Assembly (NCBI GenBank): GCA_016706365.1
Contig: JADJJU010000011.1
Coordinates: forward strand, 62,001 to 126,000
Direction: 5' to 3'
DNA length: 64,000 nt
Origin: Saprospiraceae bacterium
GTDB lineage: Bacteria > Bacteroidota > Bacteroidia > Chitinophagales > Saprospiraceae
Shown: piece after piece, positions 9,282-16,671 of the stretch
How the letters are laid out: each line of letters opens with the position of its first letter
Numbering within the stretch: the stretch's first letter is position 1
Program-made: the position numbers and the translations under genes
The notes under the pieces: model-generated
Told to the model about the DNA's origin: nothing
Seen by the model: only the letters and a program-made list of their open reading frames with translations
The model's database searches: none

Positions 9282-10458
9282 TCATAATCCGCGGCGCTTT
9301 ACTTCTTTCAGAATCATTTGATATTCACGGCTGAGATCTCCTGTTACGGCAGCATTCTCCTGGGTGCGGCGAATCAGGTAAGGAATAACATCGCGAACAG
9401 GGCCATATGGCATGTACTTAGAAACTTTGAATCCGGCTTTGGCAAGATTGAAAGTGAGATTGTCGCTCATTCCATATAGCTGGCAAAACATAAAATGAGG
9501 GTGATCTTTTGCCAGACCTTTCTCATGTATGTAGCTGGACATCAACTGATTGGAAGTTGCATTATGTGATGCATTGCAGAAAGCAATATTTTCATAATGA
9601 TCTATGCAAAAGCGCATGGCAGTATTGTAATCTGCATCCGTGCTGAGCTTGTCCGGCTGTATCGGAGATGGATACCCCATTTCTGCTGCACGGGCACGTT
9701 CTTTATCCATATAGGCTCCGCGAACAATTTTGGCTCCCAAAATATAAGCTCCGGACTTCGCGCGAGAATATGACTCTTTCAAAAAAGCTAGCCGATCCGT
9801 GCGATACATCTGGAAAGTATTGTAAACGATAGGCCGATTTTTATTGTAGCGCCTCATCATCAGGGTTACAATATCATCTATCGGCTTTGCATCCAGGATT
9901 CCTCTGCATCAATAAAACGGACACACCCCGCTCAGCTGCTTTGTTGCAAATGACATCTACGCGCTTTAGCAGACTCTGTTTTTGATGCTCCTCTTCTGTG
10001 CTGAGGGTAAGACCGGCATGCATTTTTTCAAGCAAGGGGGTATGGGTCAAACCCGTAATCTTAGTCGATATCGCAGGAATGGAAGGATTGTGAAAAGCAA
10101 AATCAATCCCGCGCATATTCTCATTCATTGTCAGGTTGAAGTCTTCCTCAGTATCTTTTCCTTCTGCACCGTAATCCAAAATCGTATTGACATGAAAATC
10201 TCTAAGCTTATCAATATTCGGCTGACAATCGAGCAGTGTCTTTCCCCCGCAAAACAGGTCAAATATCGTGGCTTCAACCATCGTTGCAGCGAAGGGAACT
10301 TTATATTTGAAAGCTGCCAAACCAACTTTAGAACCGATGTCCACAAGCCATTTTTTGTTCATTAGAGAAAATAAACGTGCGGTCTTTTTCAGCTCTTTGT
10401 CTGATTTGCTGGAAAAGGCAGTTGCTGTATCCTGAAAATCCAGTTTTAAATCGGTCAT
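9282..10458 (-). CDS. Proline dehydrogenase (two frameshifts)
   Basis: FAD-dependent oxidation of proline to pyrroline-5-carboxylate, the first step of proline catabolism. The restored product is about 392 residues, a normal length for the monofunctional Bacteroidota enzyme. Recognisable segments are VNTILDYGAEGKDTEEDF, the MRGIDFAFH region, KIVRGAYMDKERARA, AFCNASHNATSN, FCQLYGMSDNLTFNLA and YMPYGPVRDVIPYLIRRTQEN. The frame is lost at the A4 run 9914-9917 (a base missing) and again at the T3 run 9886-9888 (a base missing). Restoring both gives SVFIDAEESWMQKPIDDIVTLMMRRYN, the expected core. Two independent one-base losses 28 bases apart in homopolymers point to read error. It is 12 bases downstream of the shikimate dehydrogenase gene, so the two are probably co-transcribed. 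Confidence 0.88.
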
Positions 10459-10470
10459 GTGTTGTATTAC

Positions 10471-11222
10471 TTATGTTTTTTGGTTCCAGATGCTCCAGGC
10501 TTTTTCGGCCTGCAACTGAAACATCATCTGTCCATTCATTCCTTTGCAGCCTTTTTCCATTCCGAGGCTCAAAAATATTGTTTTTTCAGGATTGTAAACC
10601 ATGTCAAAGAGGAAATGTTGCTCATTCAAATATTCAAAAGGAATAGGCGGGCAAGTTTCAATATTAGGTTTCATTCCCAAAGGAGTGGTCTGAATAATTA
10701 ATTGCTTGTTATTCAGTAAGTCTTCTGTCAGGTCTGAATAATGTATTTCATTTCCAGCGGATGGTTTGCGGCTTACAAATTGATAATCCAGATTCCATTT
10801 TTTCATCACATATGCTGCTGCTTTGGATGCTCCACCTGTCCCAAGTATGAGGGCTCCTTTGTCTTCAGCGGGAGAAAATACATTCAACAATGATTGTTCA
10901 AATCCAAAAACATCAGTATTGTATCCCTTCGAAAATCCATTTTGAAACAGGATGGTATTGACAGCACCTACAGATTCTGCTTCCTCATCAATTTCATCCA
11001 GATATTTCATGACTGCCGTCTTGCAAGGAATCGTGACATTGAGCCCCTAAGGCCTGCAATTTTCTCTCTGAGATCAAGAATATCTTCAATTTTTTCAAGT
11101 GGATACAGGTTGAATTCGGTATCTAAAATCCCTTCCCTCTCAAACTTTTCGCTGAAGTATTTTGCAGACTGTGAATGAGATAAGGGGTAGCCTATAAGGC
11201 CAAAATGACGAAGCATTTTCAT
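10471..11222 (-). CDS. aroE: Shikimate dehydrogenase (one frameshift)
   Basis: NADPH-dependent reduction of 3-dehydroshikimate to shikimate in aromatic amino acid synthesis. The N-terminal substrate domain has FGLIGYPLSHSQS. The NADP-binding domain has LGTGGASKA, QTTPLGM and DMVYNPEKT, with GMNGQMMFQLQAEKAW near the C terminus. The frame breaks at the C4 run 11044-11047 (plus strand): adding one base restores LRGLNVTIPCKTAVMKYLD, including the catalytic lysine of NVTxPxK. The restored length of about 250 residues is normal for the family. Uncorrected, the N-terminal frame ends at 11007 without the catalytic lysine. It is divergent from miaB with a short shared upstream region. Confidence 0.9.
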
Positions 11223-11282
11223 TACTACAATTTTTCTAAAAGCAGAAACCTGTCAAAATGACATATCAAGATACAAAATTAG

Positions 11283-11290
11283 TATCTTTG
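11283..11290 (+). promoter_or_regulatory. -7 element of the miaB-secG operon
   Basis: TATCTTTG matches TAnnTTTG exactly and lies 27 bases before ATG 11318. It is inside the longer open frame that begins at 11258, so it argues that translation starts at 11318. Confidence 0.5.
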
Positions 11291-11317
11291 CGGTCCAATT
11301 TTGAAAAAGTTATAAGC

Positions 11318-12751
11318 ATGTACGATAATAATCCTACTCTAACAGGCCTCCATAAAGAGATAATTGAGGAAAGGCAGGGTGAAGTCTGGGCTAAGGACGA
11401 GATTAAAAATACAGCCGGGCTCAAGAAATTCTATATCGAAAGTTATGGCTGTCAGATGAATTTCTCAGATAGTGAAATCGTTGCTTCGATCCTGGAGGGA
11501 GCAGGATTTGTTTCACACAGAGATGTTTTTGAAGCTGATCTTATCCTTATAAATACTTGTTCGATTCGTGAAAAAGCAGAAGAAACCGTCAGAAAAAGAC
11601 TGCAATTGTTTCGCAAAATCAAACGCAAAAAGCCGGGCACACTCATCGGAGTGCTGGGCTGTATGGCAGAAAGGTTGAAACAAAAGTTAATGGATGAGGA
11701 AAAACTGGTAGATCTGGTCATCGGACCTGATGCCTACAGATCTCTTCCTGAATTGGTAGAAAGTGCAGAAGAGGGTGAAAAAGGAATCAATGTGCTTTTG
11801 TCCAGAGAGGAAACATATGCGGATATCAGCCCGGTTCGTCTGGGTTCAAATGGCATCTGTGGATTCATATCCATCATGAGAGGATGTGATAATATGTGTT
11901 CATTCTGTGTGGTGCCCTTCACCAGAGGCAGAGAGCGCAGCAGAGATCCTTTCAGCATTTTGGCAGAAGCGCTGGATCTGTATGATCAGGGATTCAGAGA
12001 AGTAACTTTGCTGGGTCAGAACGTCGACTCTTACAAATGGGATCATCCCGAAAACGGAGAGCATTACAATTTTGCCAAATTGCTTCGCATGGTAGCAGAT
12101 ACACATCCTGATCTCAGAGTAAGATTTTCCACTTCCCATCCGAAAGATATTACTGATGAAGTGTTGTACACAATTGCCGAATATGAAAACATTTGCAATT
12201 ACATTCACCTGCCTGTTCAATCGGGAAACTCAAGAATTCTGGAATTGATGAACAGAACCTATGACAGGGAATGGTATAAAGAGCGAGTCGACGCTATCTA
12301 TAGAATCATACCTGATTGTGCCATTTCTGCAGATGTGATTACGGGATTTTGCTCTGAAACAGAGGAGGAACATCAGGATACTGTAACCATGATTCAATAT
12401 GCCAGATATACTATGTCTTATATGTTTGCTTATTCAGAGAGACCGGGAACGATGGCTGCGAGAAAACTGGCAGACGACATTCCTGAAGAAGTCAAGAAGC
12501 GCAGACTGGCGGAGGTAATCACAGTGCAGCGTGCTATTTCGCATGAAGATAATCTGAAAGAATTAGGGAAAGTATATAAAATATTAGTAGAAGGAGATTC
12601 CAAAAAATCAAGCCTACATTTTGCAGGAAGAAATTCGCAAAACAAGGTTATAGTATTCCCGAAAGTAGAAAATGTTAAACCGGCAGATTATGTAATGGTT
12701 AGAGTCACTGAATCTACCAGTGCCACCTTATTAGGTGAAATTTGTCAATAA
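11318..12751 (+). CDS. miaB: tRNA-2-methylthio-N6-dimethylallyladenosine synthase
   Basis: A radical-SAM methylthiotransferase that adds a methylthio group to i6A37 of tRNA. The product is 477 residues. Three cysteines of the N-terminal UPF0004 domain (Cys45, Cys81, Cys115) bind the auxiliary cluster. The radical-SAM CxxxCxxC motif is Cys190, Cys194 and Cys197 (GCDNMCSFC). A TRAM domain is expected at the C terminus (KVYKILVEGDSKKS onward). The frame is open from 11258, but a -7 element at 11283-11290 and the usual length favour ATG 11318 (MYDNNPTL). It is the first gene of a tight five-gene run with gaps of 4-21 bases, an arrangement familiar from other Bacteroidota. Confidence 0.95.
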   Translation: MYDNNPTLTGLHKEIIEERQGEVWAKDEIKNTAGLKKFYIESYGCQMNFSDSEIVASILEGAGFVSHRDVFEADLILINTCSIREKAEETVRKRLQLFRKIKRKKPGTLIGVLGCMAERLKQKLMDEEKLVDLVIGPDAYRSLPELVESAEEGEKGINVLLSREETYADISPVRLGSNGICGFISIMRGCDNMCSFCVVPFTRGRERSRDPFSILAEALDLYDQGFREVTLLGQNVDSYKWDHPENGEHYNFAKLLRMVADTHPDLRVRFSTSHPKDITDEVLYTIAEYENICNYIHLPVQSGNSRILELMNRTYDREWYKERVDAIYRIIPDCAISADVITGFCSETEEEHQDTVTMIQYARYTMSYMFAYSERPGTMAARKLADDIPEEVKKRRLAEVITVQRAISHEDNLKELGKVYKILVEGDSKKSSLHFAGRNSQNKVIVFPKVENVKPADYVMVRVTESTSATLLGEICQ

Positions 12752-12766
12752 ATAAAATGCGCCGTG

Positions 12767-14050
12767 ATGGAGCCGCAATTGCAGAGTATTAAACAAAGGT
12801 TTGGAATTATTGGGTCTTCAGACGCATTGGATCATGCATTGAGCACGGCAGTTCGTGTGGCTACCACTGACCTCACCGTGTTGATTACAGGAGAAAGTGG
12901 AGTAGGAAAAGAAGTATTTTCCAAGATCATACATAACCTCAGTCCCCGTAAACACAACAAATTTATAGCTGTAAACTGCGGGGCTATTCCTGAGGGCACA
13001 ATCAATTCAGAATTGTTTGGCCATGAAAAAGGCTCATTTACGGGAGCTACCGGAGAGAGAAAAGGATATTTCGAGACGGTGGATGGAGGAACTATATTTT
13101 TGGATGAAGTGGGTGAAATGCCTCTGGATACGCAGGCTTATCTGCTTCGGGTATTGGAAACAGGAGAATTTCTGAGAGTAGGGGCATCGAAAGTTCAAAA
13201 GACAAATGTTCGTGTCATCGCTGCGACCAATGTTCATCTTGATGAAAAAATAAAGGCAAACAGATTCAGAGAGGATCTTTTCTACAGGCTTAATACGGTT
13301 CCTATCAAAGTACCTGCGCTTAGAGAGAGACGTGAGGATATTTATATGCTTTTGAGGAAATTCATTTTGGATTTTGCTGAAAAATATCATGCTCAACCTA
13401 TACAACTAACTGATAGTGCAAGGGTGATATTGGAAAATTATAACTGGCCGGGGAATATTCGTGAGTTGAAGAACTTTGCCGAGCAAATTTCTGTGTTGGC
13501 AGTAGATAAAATGGTTACGGATCTGGATATTCAGAAAAACGCACCACATCTGCTGCATCGCAATCTTCCGGTTCCAGGCAGATTTGGCAATGATCCGAAT
13601 GGAAATCTGGATGAAAGAGAAATATTGTACAAGTTGCTTTTTGACATGAAATCGGACCTGAATGAGCTGAAATCATTGGTCTTCGGATTGATTCGCTCAA
13701 ATGATCTTCAAATACCGGATAACCATGCAATGGCAGCTTTAATGCCGGGAGTCAGGGAACATAGCGGAAGTAGTCAGCACATAACTGCAAATCATGGATA
13801 CCAGTCAGAATCTGATGAGATATTTGAGAGGCGGGATTCCAGACCGGTTATTGTAGATAATAGTCTGGCTCAGCAGTATGAAGAATCAGAAATTATTGAA
13901 GAAAATCTCTCATTAGAAGAAATGGAAAAAGGCATGATAATTAAGGCCTTAAAAAAGTACAATAGTCGACGGAAAGAAGCTGCGTCCGAATTGGGAATAT
14001 CTGAGCGCACACTTTACAGAAAAATCAAACAATACAATCTACCGGATTGA
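12767..14050 (+). CDS. Sigma-54-type AAA+ transcriptional regulator
   Basis: An enhancer-binding-protein-type activator without a receiver domain. The AAA+ domain starts almost at the N terminus. It has Walker A GESGVGKE (about 43-50), the sigma-54 loop as GSFTGA (about 90-95, where the classical form is GAFTGA), Walker B TIFLDEVGEM (about 110-119) and the arginine region FREDLFYRLN. A linker of about 100 residues without a known domain follows, then a Fis-type helix-turn-helix (EAASELGISERTLYRKIKQY). A GTG at 12764 is an alternative start; ATG 12767 is preferred. It begins 15 bases after miaB and ends 4 bases before lptE. Targets are unknown. Confidence 0.9.
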   Translation: MEPQLQSIKQRFGIIGSSDALDHALSTAVRVATTDLTVLITGESGVGKEVFSKIIHNLSPRKHNKFIAVNCGAIPEGTINSELFGHEKGSFTGATGERKGYFETVDGGTIFLDEVGEMPLDTQAYLLRVLETGEFLRVGASKVQKTNVRVIAATNVHLDEKIKANRFREDLFYRLNTVPIKVPALRERREDIYMLLRKFILDFAEKYHAQPIQLTDSARVILENYNWPGNIRELKNFAEQISVLAVDKMVTDLDIQKNAPHLLHRNLPVPGRFGNDPNGNLDEREILYKLLFDMKSDLNELKSLVFGLIRSNDLQIPDNHAMAALMPGVREHSGSSQHITANHGYQSESDEIFERRDSRPVIVDNSLAQQYEESEIIEENLSLEEMEKGMIIKALKKYNSRRKEAASELGISERTLYRKIKQYNLPD

Positions 14051-14054
14051 TGTT

Positions 14055-14558
14055 ATGACCAGGATGAACAAACATTTATTATTTCTTTTTCTTTTTGCCA
14101 TTGCTGCTTCAGGCTGCTATTCTTTCAAAGGAATCAGTATTCCTCCGGATGTGACTACATTTTATGTTCCTGTATTTGAGATCAGGGCTTTGAATGCTCC
14201 ACCTTCTATCGGACAGCAATTTTCCGAAAGATTAAAAGATAAAATCAGGAATGAGTCCCGTCTGGTATGGAATGAGGAAGAACCGGATGTAGAATTTACC
14301 GGTAATATTGCAGATTTCAAGGTGAATCCGGTAGCCCCCCAACCTGGAGAAACTGTGGCCATTAACCGACTGGAGATTGTGGTGACAGTGAATTTCATTA
14401 ATCATAAGGATGAAAAGAAAAACTGGAAAAACAACTTTACTTATTTCAGCGATTTTGGCACAGATCAGAATCTTTTGGATGTACAGGAAGGTTTGATTCT
14501 GGTCATATATGAGCAATTGGTTGAAGATATTTTTAATAAAGCTTTCACCGATTGGTAG
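14055..14558 (+). CDS. lptE: LptE-like outer-membrane lipoprotein
   Basis: 167 residues. A lipoprotein signal ends at Cys21 (AIAASGCYSFKG). The sequence from FKGISIPPDVTTFYVPVFE through NAPPSIGQQFSERLKDKI and VEFTGNIADFKVNPVAPQPGETVAINRL matches the Bacteroidota LptE/RlpB family, whose members plug the LptD translocon for lipopolysaccharide export. Its place between the sigma-54-type regulator and secG is a familiar neighbourhood in this phylum. An internal ATG at 14064 is a possible alternative start. Family assignment is from overall pattern; function by homology. Confidence 0.82.
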   Translation: MTRMNKHLLFLFLFAIAASGCYSFKGISIPPDVTTFYVPVFEIRALNAPPSIGQQFSERLKDKIRNESRLVWNEEEPDVEFTGNIADFKVNPVAPQPGETVAINRLEIVVTVNFINHKDEKKNWKNNFTYFSDFGTDQNLLDVQEGLILVIYEQLVEDIFNKAFTDW

Positions 14559-14579
14559 ACATCCTGTATATTACGAGAT

Positions 14580-15770
14580 ATGAAAGCATCCGAACAACTG
14601 GCAAAATGGATCAGTGATGAAAATGACCTTTACGGGACTTCGCAGGACGAAATCCTCAAATTGGTTTTTCAATACCCAGCAGTGGCTTCATACAAATTGA
14701 TTCTTGCAAAATGGCAGTTTCTCCGTCATGGTGCAGTCGAGGAAGGATTATGGCAGCAATTGTTGTTACAGTGGCCTAATCCAGGTCAATTGTTTGAATG
14801 GAGAAGTAAATCATTTGATTTTAACAAAGTAAATGAGCCTGAGACTTATCAAAGTCCGGAAATGGAAGCATTCATTTCAGAAAAGATTCCCACAAATGAT
14901 CAGCCTGTCGAAATAGAATGGAATTGGGGCCAGTATTTGGATGAAATGCAAGCACCGGTTTCCTTTGTTTGGGAGATACCTGTTGAAATCGATATAGTAG
15001 AAATAGAGGAGTTGCCTGTTTTTGATTATTTACTGCAGACAGACTTAGCGCCCGAATCCATTCCTGCAATGGAAGAGTTTAAGATCACAGAAGAACTTCC
15101 CATAGTAAAAGAGGCAGATAACATCAAAGCCAGGACATGGGATTGGGCGAAATTTATCGAAGAAAACCTGGATCACATATCCTCAGTCTGGATTTCTGAA
15201 AATGTTTTTAAAATAAAGCAAATTGTAGAAGATTCGCCAGTTGAAACAGATGAAATTCAGCATGAAACCGAAGTGGCCATCAAGGAAACTATAGTCAATT
15301 TAGAGAAAAAGAATCTCTTTTCTCGTCAAAGCGCAACTATAGATTCGCCTGAAGAATATCAAGCATCTGCATTTGTCAAATGGCTTCAAAGTCAGAAACA
15401 ATTAGAGGCACATGAGAAAAACCAACAGTTGAAGTTGAAACACATTCCTGAGTCAGAGGTCAAAGAAGCCGAAAAGGAAGTAAAAAAGTCCAAACAGGAA
15501 AAAGAGAAAATCAAGGAAAAAAATAAAGAGAAAGACAAGCACAAAAAGAAGGATAAGAAGAAAAAAAAGCTCAAAAAGAAAGATAAACTGGAGGAAGAAA
15601 TATTCAGCAGTTTGGAATTTAGTGATGATGTCGCTTCTGAAACATATGCAGCATTGCTGGCAAAGCAGGGGCATTATGAATTATCTGAAAGAATATATGA
15701 GCGATTACGCTTGATATATCCGGAAAAAAGTAGTTACTTTGCGGGCCTAATTAAAAAATTAAAATCATAA
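14580..15770 (+). CDS. Conserved hypothetical protein with Lys/Glu-rich linker and C-terminal TPR-like segment
   Basis: 396 residues with no signal peptide. The N-terminal 60 residues are helical (MKASEQLAKWISDENDLYG, then QLLLQWPNPGQLFEWR). The middle has two similar Trp-containing blocks (IEWNWGQYLDEM and TWDWAKFIEENLD). Residues about 300-345 are an extreme Lys/Glu run. The last 40 residues (ASETYAALLAKQGHYELSERIYERLRLIYPEKSSYFAGLIKKL) form one tetratricopeptide-like hairpin. It lies between lptE and secG with gaps of 21 and 9 bases, so it is co-transcribed with envelope and secretion genes. I do not recognise a defined function. Confidence 0.8.
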   Translation: MKASEQLAKWISDENDLYGTSQDEILKLVFQYPAVASYKLILAKWQFLRHGAVEEGLWQQLLLQWPNPGQLFEWRSKSFDFNKVNEPETYQSPEMEAFISEKIPTNDQPVEIEWNWGQYLDEMQAPVSFVWEIPVEIDIVEIEELPVFDYLLQTDLAPESIPAMEEFKITEELPIVKEADNIKARTWDWAKFIEENLDHISSVWISENVFKIKQIVEDSPVETDEIQHETEVAIKETIVNLEKKNLFSRQSATIDSPEEYQASAFVKWLQSQKQLEAHEKNQQLKLKHIPESEVKEAEKEVKKSKQEKEKIKEKNKEKDKHKKKDKKKKKLKKKDKLEEEIFSSLEFSDDVASETYAALLAKQGHYELSERIYERLRLIYPEKSSYFAGLIKKLKS

Positions 15771-15779
15771 TCATAAGTT

Positions 15780-16043
15780 ATGTTAACTGGAATTACAATT
15801 TTGATCGCTCTGGTATGTGTTGTATTGATGGCAGCGGTATTGATCCAGAATCCAAAAGGAGGAGGAATTGATTCTACTTTCGGAGGTGCCGGAGCAAACC
15901 AGATGTTTGGTGCAGCGAAATCTGCGGACTTCATCGTGAAGATCACATGGGGATTGGCAGCAGCTTTAATGATACTTTGTGTATTAGCAGCAGTATTCAT
16001 TGATACTCCCGGAGCTACAGATGTTCCATTGTTGACTCAATAA
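15780..16043 (+). CDS. secG: Preprotein translocase subunit SecG
   Basis: An 87-residue inner-membrane protein of the SecYEG channel. Two membrane helices (about 3-21 and 52-72) flank the conserved cytosolic loop IQNPKGGGIDSTFGGAGANQMFG. Length and motif are standard for SecG. It is the last gene of the miaB operon and is followed 36 bases later by a terminator hairpin. Confidence 0.95.
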   Translation: MLTGITILIALVCVVLMAAVLIQNPKGGGIDSTFGGAGANQMFGAAKSADFIVKITWGLAAALMILCVLAAVFIDTPGATDVPLLTQ

Positions 16044-16078
16044 GAGAAAGCTTCCTAAAAGCGATATAGCAGAATCAG

Positions 16079-16105
16079 AGCAACTCCATATGGGGTTGCT
16101 TTTTT
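16079..16105 (+). terminator. Terminator of the miaB-secG operon
   Basis: AGCAACTCC pairs with GGGGTTGCT around a short ATAT loop and is followed by T5. Confidence 0.85.
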
Positions 16106-16488
16106 AGTTTCGGGGAGAATGAACAGCCGCTTAGGCAATATAATGTTAAAAACGAAAAAATAGGAAAAAAATTTAGCTTCTGCAAAGAAGGGAAGAATCA
16201 GTGAGAAGAAAAGAGAAGCTAAGAACATTGGGAAGGAATTGAACATGAGTTAGAAGGGACGGAGGAGCGAAAGCGAAGTGCGCACCCCCCGGGAAATCTA
16301 AGACCTTAGGCTGTTGGCTTTTAGCTATTGGCGAACAGCCGAAGGCTTCTAGCTTCTGGCCTCTGGCCTGTGGCTGAACAGCCAGTTTGAGTGAAGCGTT
16401 GGGGTTGGTATCTTCTCCGACTCAAACAGACTCACACCCAAACAAACTCACACTCTACACCCCAGACTCAGCCGCGGGCTCCGCACGC
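16106..16488. repeat. Heptamer-rich intergenic repeats, left module
   Basis: The segment 16304-16383 is a run of 7-base words (GGCTGTT, GGCTTTT, AGCTATT, then CTTCTGG, CCTCTGG, CCTGTGG) separated by AACAGCC. From 16377 a second segment begins (CTCAAACAGACTCACACCCA and similar words). It matches 19195-19307 closely and leads into the hairpin cluster. The segment 16106-16300 holds scattered fragments such as GGAGCGAAAGCGAAG and no gene. Confidence 0.75.
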
Positions 16489-16609
16489 ACATCACCTCCG
16501 AAAAAAATTGACTGCGAAGCAGACAATTTTTTTCGGAGACATCACTTCTTCGTGGCGTAGCCGGGAAGAAACATCACCTTTCAAGCCGTAGGCGTGGAAA
16601 GACATCACC
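16489..16609 (+). repeat. ACATCACC-spaced triple hairpin cluster A
   Basis: Three hairpins are separated by ACATCACC at 16489, ACATCAC at 16539, and ACATCACC at 16571 and 16602. Hairpin 1 has 15-bp perfect arms CTCCGAAAAAAATTG (16496-16510) and their complement (16524-16538), with CTGC-GAA-GCAG inside. Hairpin 2 has TTCTTC/GAAGAA with an inner GGC-GTA-GCC. Hairpin 3 has CTTTC/GAAAG with GCC-GTA-GGC. Each is a two-storey stem whose tip is a 3-base loop in GC-rich arms. Confidence 0.85.
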
Positions 16610-16671
16610 TTATCACGTGTTAAGCCGGGAGAGCAGTCGCTATTGTTTCACAAATCATTTACAATTCTGAA

